This document shows positions 8,210-16,241 of a DNA stretch of 43,558 nucleotides, piece after piece. Positions within the stretch are counted from its first letter, which is position 1, and each line of letters begins with the position of its first letter. The notes beneath the pieces were generated by a model. The model did not search any database, had not been told where the DNA came from, and saw nothing but the letters and a program-made list of their open reading frames with translations. Source of the stretch: CAZOLI01 sp964580675. GTDB taxonomy: Bacteria; Planctomycetota; MHYJ01; CAYXQY01. The stretch is taken from assembly GCA_964580675.1 (NCBI GenBank), contig CAZOLI010000026.1, positions 1-43,558 on the forward strand, written 5' to 3'. The position numbers were made by a program, and so were the translations under genes.

Positions 8210-10537
8210 TCAGGTGGTTTCAATACGAACCGCACACTTTTTGTAGTCCGGCTGCTTGGACAGGGGACAGTACGAATCCAGCGTTAATTCGTTGATTAAT
8301 TTTTCTTCCTCGAAGAACGGCACAAAAACCGATCCCTTTTCCGGCCGTCCCCGTTCGTTTATAGAGGCCGGGAGTTTGATGGAACCACGCGGGCTGACCA
8401 GGCGGACGGTTTCGCCGTTTCTGATGCCCAGCCGGGAGGCGTCCACCGGGTGGATTTCCACGAATGCTCCCGGGACCGCTCGATGGAGGTTCGGAATACG
8501 TCGTGTCATGGATCCGGTGTGCCAGTGTTCCAGAACCCGTCCGGTGGTCAGCCAGAAGGGGAATTCGTCGTTGGGTGTCTCCGCCGGTTTTTCGTAAGGA
8601 CGATGCCAGATGAACGCCCGATGATTCGGTTTTCCGTAAAAATCGAACCGGCCGGAACCGGAAGCGGCCGGGTCCCGTTTTACGTTGTATCGCCACTTCG
8701 TGGATTTCCCGTTTACGTAGGGCCACATGACGCCCGGTTGTTCCTTCAACTCCCTGTACGGAGCCATACGATGCTTATCGTTGTCGTGAAACTGAATGTA
8801 CTCCTTCCAGATCTTCTCGATGTGTTCCTCCCGGTCCCAGGGAAACAGGTCCTCGTATCCCATTCGACGGGCCACCTCGATGATCTGCCAGGTGTCACTC
8901 ATGGCATCTCCCGGGGGCTCGACCATTTTCTCCCAGTGCTGTGTTCGACGCTCGGAGTTTCCGAACATTCCCTCGCGTTCTATCCACATGGCCGCGGGAA
9001 GTACCACGTCGGCCACATCGGTCGTGGGCGTGGGATACACGTCGGAGACCACCAGGAACCGATCTTCTTTCTCCGCACCGTTTCGGTATCGTTCCAGGTT
9101 GGGAATGGTGACCATCGGGTTGGTGACCTGGACCCACATAAAGTTAATGTCTCCCCGATCGAGCGCCCGGAACATGGACATCGTATGATGACTGGGTTCG
9201 TCGGGAATCCGGTCGTCGGGAACATCCCAGATCTCAGCGGCTTTTTGCCGGTGTTCCTCGTTCATCACCACACCATGAGGGAGTTTGTGGGTCAGGGTTC
9301 CCACTTCCCGAACCGTTCCGCAGGCACTGGGCTGTCCCGTCAGGGAAAACGGGCCGTTTCCGGGCGTGGAAATTTTTCCCGTCAGGAGGTGAATATTGTA
9401 AATCAGGTTGTTCATCCATGTGCCACGGCTGTGCTGGTTGACCCCCATACACCAGTAGGACACCACGTCCCGGTCCGGGTTTCCGTACAGAGACGCCAGG
9501 TACCGGATATCCTCCGCGTCCATCCCGATCCGGTCCTGAACCGCCCGGGGACGGTAATCCTCCAGGTTTTTCCTGTATTTCTCGAAGGAAATGTCCTCGG
9601 CGTCCTCCTGAAACGTGAAGTGATCTTCCAGACCGTATCCGATGTCCGTCTTTCCCCTGTGAAAGGAAACGTGGTTTTCGATGAATTCACGATCGATCAG
9701 GTCCCGATCGATCAGTTCGTAACAGATGGCGTTTGCCAGTGCCAGGTCGGTCTGAGGTTTGAACAGAAAGGTTCGATCCGCACCTTCGCTGGTCCGGGTC
9801 CGTCGGGTGGCCAGATCAATGATCTCCACGTCGGAATTCTCCTCCCGGCGTGAGAGGATCCGGGAGAACAGCACCGGATGGCACTCCGCCATGTTGTTCC
9901 CCCACGTAACAAACGTGTCCGCATGTTCGATGTCCTCGTAGCACCCCATGGGTTCGTCGAGCCCGAACGACGTCAGGAATCCCACAACGGCGCTTGCCAT
10001 GCAAAGGCGCGCGTTGGCCTCCAGGTTGTTGGTTCCGATGCCTCCTTTTATGAATTTCGATGCCGCGTATCCGTCCGGAATCGTCCACTGCCCGGACCCG
10101 TACATGGATACGGCATCCTCCCCGTTTTCATCGATCGTTTCTTCCATTTTTTCGGCGACCAGGTCCAGTGCTTCTTCCATGGGCACTTCTTCAAGCTCGC
10201 CGTCTTTTCGGACCAGGGCTTTTTCCAGTCGATCCTCGCCATAGAGGGACTGAACGGAGTGGTATCCCTTCACGCAGCAGAGCCCTTTGTTCACGGGGGA
10301 GTTCGGATCTCCCTTGACCGCCACGGCTTTTCCGTCTTTCTCCCCGATTAACAGGCCACACCCCACACCACAGAAACGGCACGGTGCTTTTTTCCAGTTG
10401 ACGTCTTCGTTTCCGGATTGCAGCATGCCGTCCCCGGCAAATGAAACCCCCGGCACGAGCGATGCCGCAGCGGTCAGGGCCGCCGTTTTTGCAACCCGTT
10501 TGAGGAACGTCCGTCTTGTTATTTTTTCCTTTTCCAT
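8210..10537 (-). CDS. napA: Periplasmic nitrate reductase catalytic subunit
   Basis: A 775-residue molybdopterin-guanine-dinucleotide enzyme that reduces nitrate to nitrite in the periplasm. A Tat signal (TRRTFLKR at 7-14) is followed by a hydrophobic stretch to about Ala34. The [4Fe-4S] ligands are Cys53, Cys56, Cys60 and Cys88, with the conserved Lys90. The Mo ligand is Cys179 in NARLCMASAV, followed by the NapA-typical DEPMGCYEDIE and GNNMAECHP motifs. The C-terminal molybdopterin-binding domain is intact. A TTG at 10552 could extend it by five residues, but the ATG at 10537 places the twin arginines normally. It is 33 bases after napD. The length and motifs distinguish it from formate dehydrogenases, which would need Sec or Cys in a different context. 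Confidence 0.95.
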   Translation of the reverse strand: MEKEKITRRTFLKRVAKTAALTAAASLVPGVSFAGDGMLQSGNEDVNWKKAPCRFCGVGCGLLIGEKDGKAVAVKGDPNSPVNKGLCCVKGYHSVQSLYGEDRLEKALVRKDGELEEVPMEEALDLVAEKMEETIDENGEDAVSMYGSGQWTIPDGYAASKFIKGGIGTNNLEANARLCMASAVVGFLTSFGLDEPMGCYEDIEHADTFVTWGNNMAECHPVLFSRILSRREENSDVEIIDLATRRTRTSEGADRTFLFKPQTDLALANAICYELIDRDLIDREFIENHVSFHRGKTDIGYGLEDHFTFQEDAEDISFEKYRKNLEDYRPRAVQDRIGMDAEDIRYLASLYGNPDRDVVSYWCMGVNQHSRGTWMNNLIYNIHLLTGKISTPGNGPFSLTGQPSACGTVREVGTLTHKLPHGVVMNEEHRQKAAEIWDVPDDRIPDEPSHHTMSMFRALDRGDINFMWVQVTNPMVTIPNLERYRNGAEKEDRFLVVSDVYPTPTTDVADVVLPAAMWIEREGMFGNSERRTQHWEKMVEPPGDAMSDTWQIIEVARRMGYEDLFPWDREEHIEKIWKEYIQFHDNDKHRMAPYRELKEQPGVMWPYVNGKSTKWRYNVKRDPAASGSGRFDFYGKPNHRAFIWHRPYEKPAETPNDEFPFWLTTGRVLEHWHTGSMTRRIPNLHRAVPGAFVEIHPVDASRLGIRNGETVRLVSPRGSIKLPASINERGRPEKGSVFVPFFEEEKLINELTLDSYCPLSKQPDYKKCAVRIETT

Positions 10538-10570
10538 GGAACTGAACGGCAAAAATGAAATAGGTCCTGA

Positions 10571-10834
10571 TTATTGAGTCGATTCCGGTTTCACGGGATC
10601 AGATCCTTCCGTGATTTCGCCAAAGGTCTGTACAAGCCAGCTTACCTGGTCCATGTTCTGAAGGGTGTCTTCGAGTTCCTTCTGGTGAGACATATCCTCG
10701 GTTTCGGTAACCAGGATGTACAGGTCCCGGTTTTCGGCTTTTTCGTAATCACATTCGGACATTTCCCCGAACGTGTCCTCGAGTTCGCTTCGTTTTCCAT
10801 TCACGGGGGAGACAAGATAACTACAGACAGGCAT
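10571..10834 (-). CDS. napD: NapD-like Tat-signal chaperone
   Basis: An 87-residue acidic protein in the position, size and fold pattern of NapD: beta strand with CSYLVSPV, helix, a middle YILVTETED strand, helix, and WLVQTFGE at the end. NapD binds the NapA twin-arginine leader in the cytoplasm and holds back export until the cofactor is inserted. It starts 11 bases after the porin gene and ends 33 bases before napA, so it is clearly co-transcribed. Similarity is by pattern and context, since NapD proteins are poorly conserved; no other role is suggested. Confidence 0.8.
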   Translation of the reverse strand: MPVCSYLVSPVNGKRSELEDTFGEMSECDYEKAENRDLYILVTETEDMSHQKELEDTLQNMDQVSWLVQTFGEITEGSDPVKPESTQ

Positions 10835-10845
10835 GGGACTGGATG

Positions 10846-12213
10846 TTAAAAATCAATGGTGGTTTGCAGGTAAAGGAAATCCGCGTCGTCGGACGATCCC
10901 GTATCGTTCACGTAACTTCCGGCGAAAAAGTGGCTGTATCCCACAAGAAGCGCCACCTCCCGTTCCTCAAGTTCGAACGAATGGGTCAGCGTCAGATCCA
11001 CTTCCGATCCCACGTGAGAATTCACGTCCTGTCCTCCGGCGTTTCGCACCGTCCCCCGGGAGGCGTTGTACCAGGCGTCCGAATCCTCCTCCGCCAGCCA
11101 GAACGAGTGATAGGCCAACCGGACCGTCCAGTCGTTCGCGACATTCGTCCGGGCTGTGGCCGCTGCGTGGTGCAGGTTCTGCCACGAGAAAAAATCCATG
11201 TATCCGTAATACGCGTGGTTCAGGGGAATATAGTAAATGTTGTCAAACGTCCCGTGGGTGCTGTCATTCGGATCGTCGTCCCCGGACGCGTAATCGTACA
11301 GCACGCCGAGCCGGGTATCGTTTATGGATGAAAATGTTCGTCCACCCTCCGCGTGCACGGCGTATCCACGATGATCGATGTCTCCGAAGGTGCCGATCTG
11401 TCCCGCCACCTCCGCATTTGTGTCCCAGGCCCCCCACGCCTGTTCAAACCGACCGCCGAGCGTGTAAACTTGATCGTCCGCGTCGTCGTTTTCACGATAC
11501 AGCAGATATCCTTCCAGGGAACCATCCGAGACCGTGTGCTCGTCCGTGTAATACAAACCCCCATAATCACTGTCGAACAACCGGTTCCCGGCATCGGCCC
11601 AGTCGTTAAATGATCCGTTATCCGGCGGAACACCGGTATAGCCGAACGCATCCAATCGCCGTTCCTCTCCGTGCCCCACCGTCGCGCGGACCCCATCCCA
11701 CGTCACTTCGGTGTTGCTCCAGCCCAGCGATGAAATGATTCGCTTTGCCCCAAGGTTCATTTTCTGTCGCCCGGCCCGTACTCGAAGGGAGTTGGATCCA
11801 AAATCCATATTTACATCGAGGTATCCCTGGTGTAGATCCAGGACGTCCTCGTTGAGGTTCGGCACCGTGTCGTTCAGATTCTCCCCGTCAAACACACGGG
11901 CGTCCTGCACTTCGAGAAACGCTCGAACGGTTTGGGACGGCTGATAATCCAGGTTGAGCCGGAGCCGGGACAGGAAAACAGAATCTCCGCCCGCCGGCAG
12001 GTTGTCGTCAAAATATCCGTCACGGGATTCGTTGCGGAGGCGAAGCGATCCGTCCGCCGTCAGTGTATCGGTGAGCCGGTAACGGGTCGATCCGGTTTCT
12101 TTCGTGTGTTCCCGCTCCCGGTCGTTCGGGTCTTCCTCCCCCGCAAAAAGAGCGGGGAGTATGAATATTGCACTCATCCCGAGCGTCAGCAGAAGAATCT
12201 CCGTTTGTTTCAT
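10846..12213 (-). CDS. Alginate-export-family outer-membrane beta-barrel porin
   Basis: 455 residues. A signal peptide (hydrophobic to about residue 24, cleavage near LFA-GEE) is followed by alternating amphipathic strands rich in Tyr, Asp and Gly, and the chain ends in Phe (TTIDF), as outer-membrane barrels do. The pattern RLRLNLDYQ...FLEVQDAR...VRAGRQ is that of the AlgE/alginate_exp family. It is the first gene of the nap operon, only 11 bases before napD, so I infer it lets nitrate or nitrite cross the outer membrane, not alginate. The protein is strongly acidic, in line with a saline habitat. Start at ATG 12213 is the first with a signal peptide; no strong ribosome site. Confidence 0.82.
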   Translation of the reverse strand: MKQTEILLLTLGMSAIFILPALFAGEEDPNDREREHTKETGSTRYRLTDTLTADGSLRLRNESRDGYFDDNLPAGGDSVFLSRLRLNLDYQPSQTVRAFLEVQDARVFDGENLNDTVPNLNEDVLDLHQGYLDVNMDFGSNSLRVRAGRQKMNLGAKRIISSLGWSNTEVTWDGVRATVGHGEERRLDAFGYTGVPPDNGSFNDWADAGNRLFDSDYGGLYYTDEHTVSDGSLEGYLLYRENDDADDQVYTLGGRFEQAWGAWDTNAEVAGQIGTFGDIDHRGYAVHAEGGRTFSSINDTRLGVLYDYASGDDDPNDSTHGTFDNIYYIPLNHAYYGYMDFFSWQNLHHAAATARTNVANDWTVRLAYHSFWLAEEDSDAWYNASRGTVRNAGGQDVNSHVGSEVDLTLTHSFELEEREVALLVGYSHFFAGSYVNDTGSSDDADFLYLQTTIDF

Positions 12214-12790
12214 GGATCTGGTTATTGCTTAAAAACCCAATCATCTTGTTTCATCTGTCTTCCATTGACGGAACGCAAAACCTGTTCCAGAGATGGAGGA
12301 GACCCGGAAAAACGGGTTATTCGGTCCAGGATCCGAATCTCTGCTGAAATTCCCGCAGAAACCCACCGTTCGGCCGAAAACATGATGTGAGCAATCAACA
12401 GGGCGGGCGGGAAAATGTTGCAAAACTGCACCCCGTTCACGCACCGACCGGTCCTCGTTTCTCCTCCGGTAAACCGGCCCTTAGACGATTTCCGAATGTC
12501 ATTCGGTCCTGCACGAATTCTCTGAACCCACGGAAAAACCGGACCGGATCCTGAGGGGACCAACCGCAGTGGTCGTGGACGAGGTGCTGTCCGCCGGTCT
12601 CATTCTGAGGAATGCGGTCAATACCGTACAGCACGGGAACGAACCGTGTACGTACTGCCGTCCGCTGTTTCCGGTTCATCAAAGCGGTTCCTGTCCCCGC
12701 CTCCTGCGGGGGACTTCAGCCGGACGTTTGCGAACGGAATGGAATCAACGTGCACGCACGGTTTTTCGTCCCGGGGAAAACCTTACGCAC
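12214..12790. other. Upstream region of the nap operon
   Basis: 577 bases without a supported gene. It must hold the promoter of the porin-nap operon (minus strand), but I found no convincing FNR-type TTGATN4ATCAA site. A GC-rich hairpin, gtccccgc-ctcct-gcgggggac, lies at ~12696-12717 about 75 bases beyond the end of the downstream uspA gene, with no T-run. Open frames here (for example 12437-12682 minus) match nothing known to me. Confidence 0.4.
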
Positions 12791-13264
12791 CTATTCTTCA
12801 TCGTCCGCGGCATCATCCGTTTCGGCATTCTCTTCGTTGATGGGTACCACGAGAACCGGCGTATTTCCCGTTTCGCGCAGGACGCGCTCCGTGGTGCTTC
12901 CAAGAAAAAGCCGGGGCACCCCCGTACGGGTCTGCGACGCCATGATCACCAGCTCGATGTCGTTTTCCTCCAGGTAGTCAAGAATTCGCTCGGCGGGACT
13001 GTAGTCAACAGTGACCCGGGTTTGAACATCCAGATCCCGATCGAGAAATCTTGTGGAAAACTCCTTGAGCCGTTCCTCGCCCCGTTGCTTTTCCAGTTCA
13101 AACAGTTCCATCATGTCGGAACCGGGATCTGCTTGGATTTGAACGTCAACGGCCTGAAACAGGTGGACGGTGGCTCCGAACAACTCCGCCAGTTCAACAG
13201 CCGTGTCCAGGACCTGCTGGCTTTCCTCCCGGCGACCGACCGGAACAAGAATCTGTTTGTACAC
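12791..13264 (-). CDS. Universal stress protein, UspA family
   Basis: A 157-residue single-domain Usp. MYKQILVPV forms strand 1, and the C-terminal nucleotide loop TGVPRLFLGSTTERVLR followed by VLVVPI is the ATP-binding Usp signature, so it is likely of the ATP-binding class. A Glu/Asp-rich tail ends it. Start is GTG at 13264, supported by ggagga five bases upstream. Just upstream, on the same strand, is a fragment copied from the end of a CBS gene (13283-13390), so the ribosome site lies immediately after that fragment. Part of a stress cluster with a second Usp, CBS proteins and DUF2267. The exact signal is unknown. Confidence 0.92.
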   Translation of the reverse strand: MYKQILVPVGRREESQQVLDTAVELAELFGATVHLFQAVDVQIQADPGSDMMELFELEKQRGEERLKEFSTRFLDRDLDVQTRVTVDYSPAERILDYLEENDIELVIMASQTRTGVPRLFLGSTTERVLRETGNTPVLVVPINEENAETDDAADDEE

Positions 13265-13282
13265 GGTATTCCTCCGTTAAAG

Positions 13283-13390
13283 AAATCTCGTAATCAATGT
13301 CGTAAGCAGACGCTTCGGCCTGGATAATGCCGGAGATGTCCTGCATCTCGCCCGCGAGGAAATCGGGAAGGTTATCAGGGTCACAATACC
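13283..13390 (-). pseudogene. Duplicated 3' fragment of the CBS-domain gene
   Basis: On the minus strand this reads FLAGEMQDISGIIQAEA followed by SAYDIDYEIS, nearly identical to the C-terminus of the CBS protein encoded at 16242-16685. At DNA level 13283-13360 matches 16247-16324 with only about four differences. The rest of the CBS gene is absent, and the frame has lost its stop and runs on. It is a remnant of a duplication or of a deleted paralogue between the two usp genes, and is not expected to be functional. Confidence 0.85.
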
Positions 13391-13534
13391 ACCCAGAGGA
13401 CGGTGTTTCCCGGTTCCTGTTTCGATTCGTTGTTTCACGGGCGAAATGTGTTCTTCGTTGGTTATCCAGGTCGTCTTTGCAATAAACGGTCATGAAAACT
13501 ATATTTCTCGTGGTTTTTCCCGGAATGAGGTCTT

Positions 13535-14020
13535 TTAAGAAGGACGATCGGTTTCCGGTGCACTGTTCTCCTCGACATCGTTGTCTTCTTTTATGAACGG
13601 TACGGCAATCACAGGTACGTCGGTCCCTCTCATGGTTCGTTCCGTTGTGCTTCCCAGGAATAATCTCGGCACGCCCGAACGGCCGTGGGTGGCCATAACA
13701 ACAAGGTCCACGTCGTTTTCGTCGATGAAATCCAGAATTTTGCGGGAGGGGTTGGGGTCTGTCCGTACCGATACTTCTACGGTTGTTTCCAGATCCTGGT
13801 TTTGAGATTTGATTTGCTCCAGGTTTTCACGTGCCTGATCCGATAATTCCTCGACCAGGGGACCCGAGGAAATTCCCGTTACGAAATTGATTTTTGTGTC
13901 CACAACATGTAGTAGGTGTACGGTCGCGCTGTCCTGTCTCTTCGCCAGGTCAAATGCGACCTCGACCGCTTCCTTGCTCGGAGCCATTCGATCGATCGGA
14001 ACAAGAATGTTTGAGTACAT
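13535..14020 (-). CDS. Universal stress protein, UspA family
   Basis: 161 residues, paralogous to the Usp encoded downstream. MYSNILVPID is strand 1; VDLVVMATHGRSGVP and FLGSTTERTMR then VPVIAVPF form the ATP-binding loop and last strand (G-2x-G-9x-G-S/T pattern). Its HGRSG is closer to the family consensus than the sister gene. The ATG at 14020 has only a weak purine stretch upstream. It is 63 bases downstream of the CBS-domain gene on the same strand, so likely co-transcribed. Expected to be a soluble cytoplasmic stress-survival protein; no specific partner can be named. Confidence 0.92.
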   Translation of the reverse strand: MYSNILVPIDRMAPSKEAVEVAFDLAKRQDSATVHLLHVVDTKINFVTGISSGPLVEELSDQARENLEQIKSQNQDLETTVEVSVRTDPNPSRKILDFIDENDVDLVVMATHGRSGVPRLFLGSTTERTMRGTDVPVIAVPFIKEDNDVEENSAPETDRPS

Positions 14021-14083
14021 GGTGATTTTCCCGTGAAATCGGTCGTTTTCGGCCCGGTCCCGTCTGCGGGACCATGAAATGAA

Positions 14084-14671
14084 TTACGAGCAGCGTTTTT
14101 CCTCTGAGCCCGGTTCGACATCTTCGTTGCTTTTTCGATATTCCAGCACGTACTCCGATCCGGAGTCCCCGTAAATCATCAGGCATTTGACGCGGTCGGA
14201 TCGTGTTATTTTCCGAATGTTTTCCAGTCCTTTCTCAAGATCGGGAACCGATCGTGAAACGGTATTTCCACGATCGTCGATGCCGAGAAGTGACATAAAC
14301 GCTTCGTAAATGTCGACTTTTGTTATAATTCCCACAAGCTTGTTTTCGTCATCCACCACCGGTGCGGCGTCAATCCGGGCATTGTGAAACAGGCCACACA
14401 CCTCCTGAATCAAATCATCCGGATGGACGGAAATCACGTTCTCCGACATGGCGAATTTTGCCGGAACAAGGCGATTCTCATTATTACCCGTACCGAAACG
14501 GGATCGAAATTGGTCGATATCGTTTTTGGTCAGCATTCCGACAACCCGGTTATCGTCAACAATTGGGACCTGCTCGATGTTCTCAAGGTCCATGATGGTT
14601 TCAGCACGTGATAGTTCCGTACCGGGGTCCACGAACGATACGTGTTCGGTCATCCAATCCTCAACCTTCAA
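14084..14671 (-). CDS. Tandem CBS-domain protein (AcuB-like)
   Basis: 195 residues with two CBS motifs: MTEHVSFVDPGTELSRA...VPIVDDNRVVGMLTKNDI at the start and SENVISVHPDDLIQEV...APVVDDENKLVGIITKVDI in the middle. A ~70-residue C-terminal region (ITRSDRVKCLMIYG...) resembles the small domain following CBS pairs in AcuB-type proteins. Such Bateman modules bind adenosine nucleotides and act as energy sensors. Start at ATG 14671. It is the head of the CBS-Usp group, 146 bases downstream of the DUF2267 gene, so it may have its own promoter. Target unknown. Confidence 0.88.
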   Translation of the reverse strand: MKVEDWMTEHVSFVDPGTELSRAETIMDLENIEQVPIVDDNRVVGMLTKNDIDQFRSRFGTGNNENRLVPAKFAMSENVISVHPDDLIQEVCGLFHNARIDAAPVVDDENKLVGIITKVDIYEAFMSLLGIDDRGNTVSRSVPDLEKGLENIRKITRSDRVKCLMIYGDSGSEYVLEYRKSNEDVEPGSEEKRCS

Positions 14672-14817
14672 GACTCTTTTCTCCTTATAATTTGTGGTTT
14701 TTTCTGGTTTCGAAGATCTTTGTCCGTAAGAACAAAAGAATTCCAGGCGCGTTAATCCGATACCCCTCCCTCCTGTTCCATAACGGAGGGACGGCCGGTC
14801 GGCGAGACGAAACGGAT

Positions 14818-15213
14818 CTATTCGTTCGGGATTTCCTCCGGTGAAAAGTTAAACAAATCGTCGTATTCCTCGGGAAGCTGATCAAGGGCGTCCCGAAGTT
14901 CGCCCGGTGAAATTGCCTCTTCCAGTACCGATATCACCGCCCTTGCATGGAATCGAGCACGGGGTTTTTCCACTTCCTCTCGCCGTGCAACGCGGTTGTA
15001 AAATTCGTCGACATCAAACGATTCATTCGACGCGGGCTGCACAATAAATTTTGCAATTTCGTTCGGCAACTGTGATTCGATGTCCAGGTTTTCTCCTCTG
15101 TCCAGACGTTCCCCGAGTGTGCTCAGGGTCGCTCTGGTCGCCCCCAACGAATCCCCGGAATCGGAACACCGCGCTCGATTCTGTACAGCGCCAATAAATT
15201 GATCAAAGTTCAT
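14818..15213 (-). CDS. DUF2267 family protein
   Basis: 131 residues, acidic and helical. The pattern MNFDQFIGAVQNRA...ATRATLSTLGERL...LPNEI and later ALDQLPEEYDDLFNF is that of the DUF2267 family of bacterial stress-associated proteins of unknown biochemical role. ATG 15213 is chosen over an in-frame upstream start (15267) because ggagga sits five bases before it and homology begins there. 40 bases downstream of the acidic unknown gene, so the two are probably co-transcribed. Confidence 0.85.
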   Translation of the reverse strand: MNFDQFIGAVQNRARCSDSGDSLGATRATLSTLGERLDRGENLDIESQLPNEIAKFIVQPASNESFDVDEFYNRVARREEVEKPRARFHARAVISVLEEAISPGELRDALDQLPEEYDDLFNFSPEEIPNE

Positions 15214-15253
15214 GGTTTCCTCCTCGTTTGTTATGATCTGGTCATCGAAACAA

Positions 15254-15802
15254 TTAAAAAGACTCACGGGCCCTTCCCTCGGATTCCGTTCGGGGTGGTT
15301 CCGACGTGATTTCTTCTTCCGCCGTGTCCATTTCCCCCTCGGCGCCGGCCGCGTCCGTGACGTCGATAAAAAACCCTTCCATCCATTCCGCCAGTTCCTT
15401 CAGAAACAAATCGTAGTCCGTCCGAAGGGACTTGAAGGACAGGCCTTCACTTTTATCAAACCGGGCCTCGAACCAGTCGATCGGATTGTTTTCGAGGTGT
15501 TCGAAGCCAAAGGTGTCCTTGTGGTAATCCGACGTACTGACGGAAAAATCGGCTTCAAACGTGCCGTTTGCGTGAATGGAAAACAGGTCGTACTCCGCGA
15601 TCTCATTGTCGTCCTCCAGCCGGAACGAAAGGCTTTCGTCGTCCGCCACCACTTCCAGGTGAACATTATCGGTACTCGTCTCCATCACGTCGCTGTAGAC
15701 CTGTTCGACGTCGTCGGCAAATTGCTCGGCGAACGTTCGCTCCGCAGATCCCACCTCCTTTTCCATCTGTTCAAAAAACAGGGTCGTGTTCTGGTTGTCC
15801 AT
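15254..15802 (-). CDS. Acidic protein of unknown function
   Basis: 182 residues, not recognised. Strongly acidic, no signal peptide and no membrane helix. The central part alternates predicted beta strands (VHLEVVADDESLSFRLEDD, then YDLFSIHANGTFEADFS), followed by a helix (DYDLFLKELAEWMEGFF). The last 30 residues look disordered (Glu/Thr/Ser-rich). ATG 15802 has ggagg eight bases upstream, and composition matches its neighbours, so it is likely a real gene. It begins the unit that continues into DUF2267. A candidate sigma-54 promoter lies 212 bases upstream, but a strong terminator stands between them. Confidence 0.75.
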   Translation of the reverse strand: MDNQNTTLFFEQMEKEVGSAERTFAEQFADDVEQVYSDVMETSTDNVHLEVVADDESLSFRLEDDNEIAEYDLFSIHANGTFEADFSVSTSDYHKDTFGFEHLENNPIDWFEARFDKSEGLSFKSLRTDYDLFLKELAEWMEGFFIDVTDAAGAEGEMDTAEEEITSEPPRTESEGRARESF

Positions 15803-15910
15803 CAGAAGTACCTCCGTTTGAAATAAATGGTCGTTTCCACCTTACCGAACATGATCCGTTCCGTTCCTGAAAAGACCGGAACGTGTTCCTCTTCCGTTCC
15901 CGCTTCCGTT

Positions 15911-15954
15911 AAAAAAAGCGGACGGATTCCGGGAGCTCCCGGAATGCCGCCCGC
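15911..15954 (-). terminator. Strong intrinsic terminator
   Basis: On the minus strand an 8-bp outer stem (gcgggcgg with ccgtccgc, one G-U) encloses a perfect 9-bp stem attccggga/tcccggaat with a gc turn, directly followed by seven T (complement of 15911-15917). It is the best intrinsic terminator in the window. It lies well beyond the CBS gene stop (16242) and before the acidic-protein gene. Confidence 0.8.
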
Positions 15955-16003
15955 CGGAGGGGAAAATAAAAATGCAAATGTTTGATCTGCCGGCGTTTCC
16001 TCA
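15911..16003 (-). ncRNA. Candidate sigma-54-dependent small RNA (~93 nt)
   Basis: Between a sigma-54-like promoter (16014-16029) and the strong terminator at 15911-15954 lies a stretch with no open frame. The expected start, about 12 bases after the -12 GC, is near 16003. The RNA would open with a hairpin whose stem cgccgg (15990-15995) pairs with ccggcg (15952-15957) around a 32-nt A/U-rich loop (atttttatttt), then the terminator hairpin. The two stems share bases and may compete. Size, U-rich single-stranded region and terminator resemble Hfq-binding small RNAs such as the sigma-54-driven Qrr RNAs; there is no claim of homology. Alternatively it is an attenuated leader of the gene at 15802. 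Confidence 0.4.
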
Positions 16004-16013
16004 AAATTATATA

Positions 16014-16029
16014 CGCAATTTTAATGCCA
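16014..16029 (-). promoter_or_regulatory. Candidate sigma-54 promoter
   Basis: Minus strand TGGCAT-TAAAA-TTGCG. It matches the TGGCAY-N5-TTGCW consensus except the last base, with the invariant GG and GC at the right spacing. It precedes the small-RNA candidate. Confidence 0.5.
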
Positions 16030-16190
16030 GAGGAGGGAACATCCGAAAACCCAAATCAATACCGATCGAAAGGGGGCGAATCGCGCATGTGTTTCATATT
16101 TGCAAGCCAGGTGATTCAAAATTACAAAAGAATGGCCTCCGAAGGTCGCAGAAACGCAACGACCCGCCGCGGATAATTGGAAATGTTCTG

Positions 16191-16213
16191 AAAAAAATCC
16201 CGACAATCCGTCG
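16191..16213 (-). terminator. Weak terminator-like hairpin after the CBS gene
   Basis: Minus strand cgac-ggatt-gtcg, then gga and seven T, 29 bases after the CBS stop. The stem is only 4 bp, so termination may be partial. Confidence 0.25.
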
Positions 16214-16241
16214 AGCGAGGACCCCCTGGGAATGTTCTCCA

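Noticed and set aside
8450..9853. 467-codon antisense frame across napA
   Set aside because: Shadow of napA on the other strand; napA is fully supported by motifs.
12380..12400. FNR/CRP-like half sites (tgat...atcaa) upstream of the porin
   Set aside because: The spacer is 7 bases, not 4, and the left half is ATGAT, not TTGAT.
12418..12434. Possible sigma-54 element upstream of the nap operon (minus strand)
   Set aside because: Only the GG/GC pair fits. The -24 block reads ggggtg instead of TGGCAC, and it is ~200 bases from the start.
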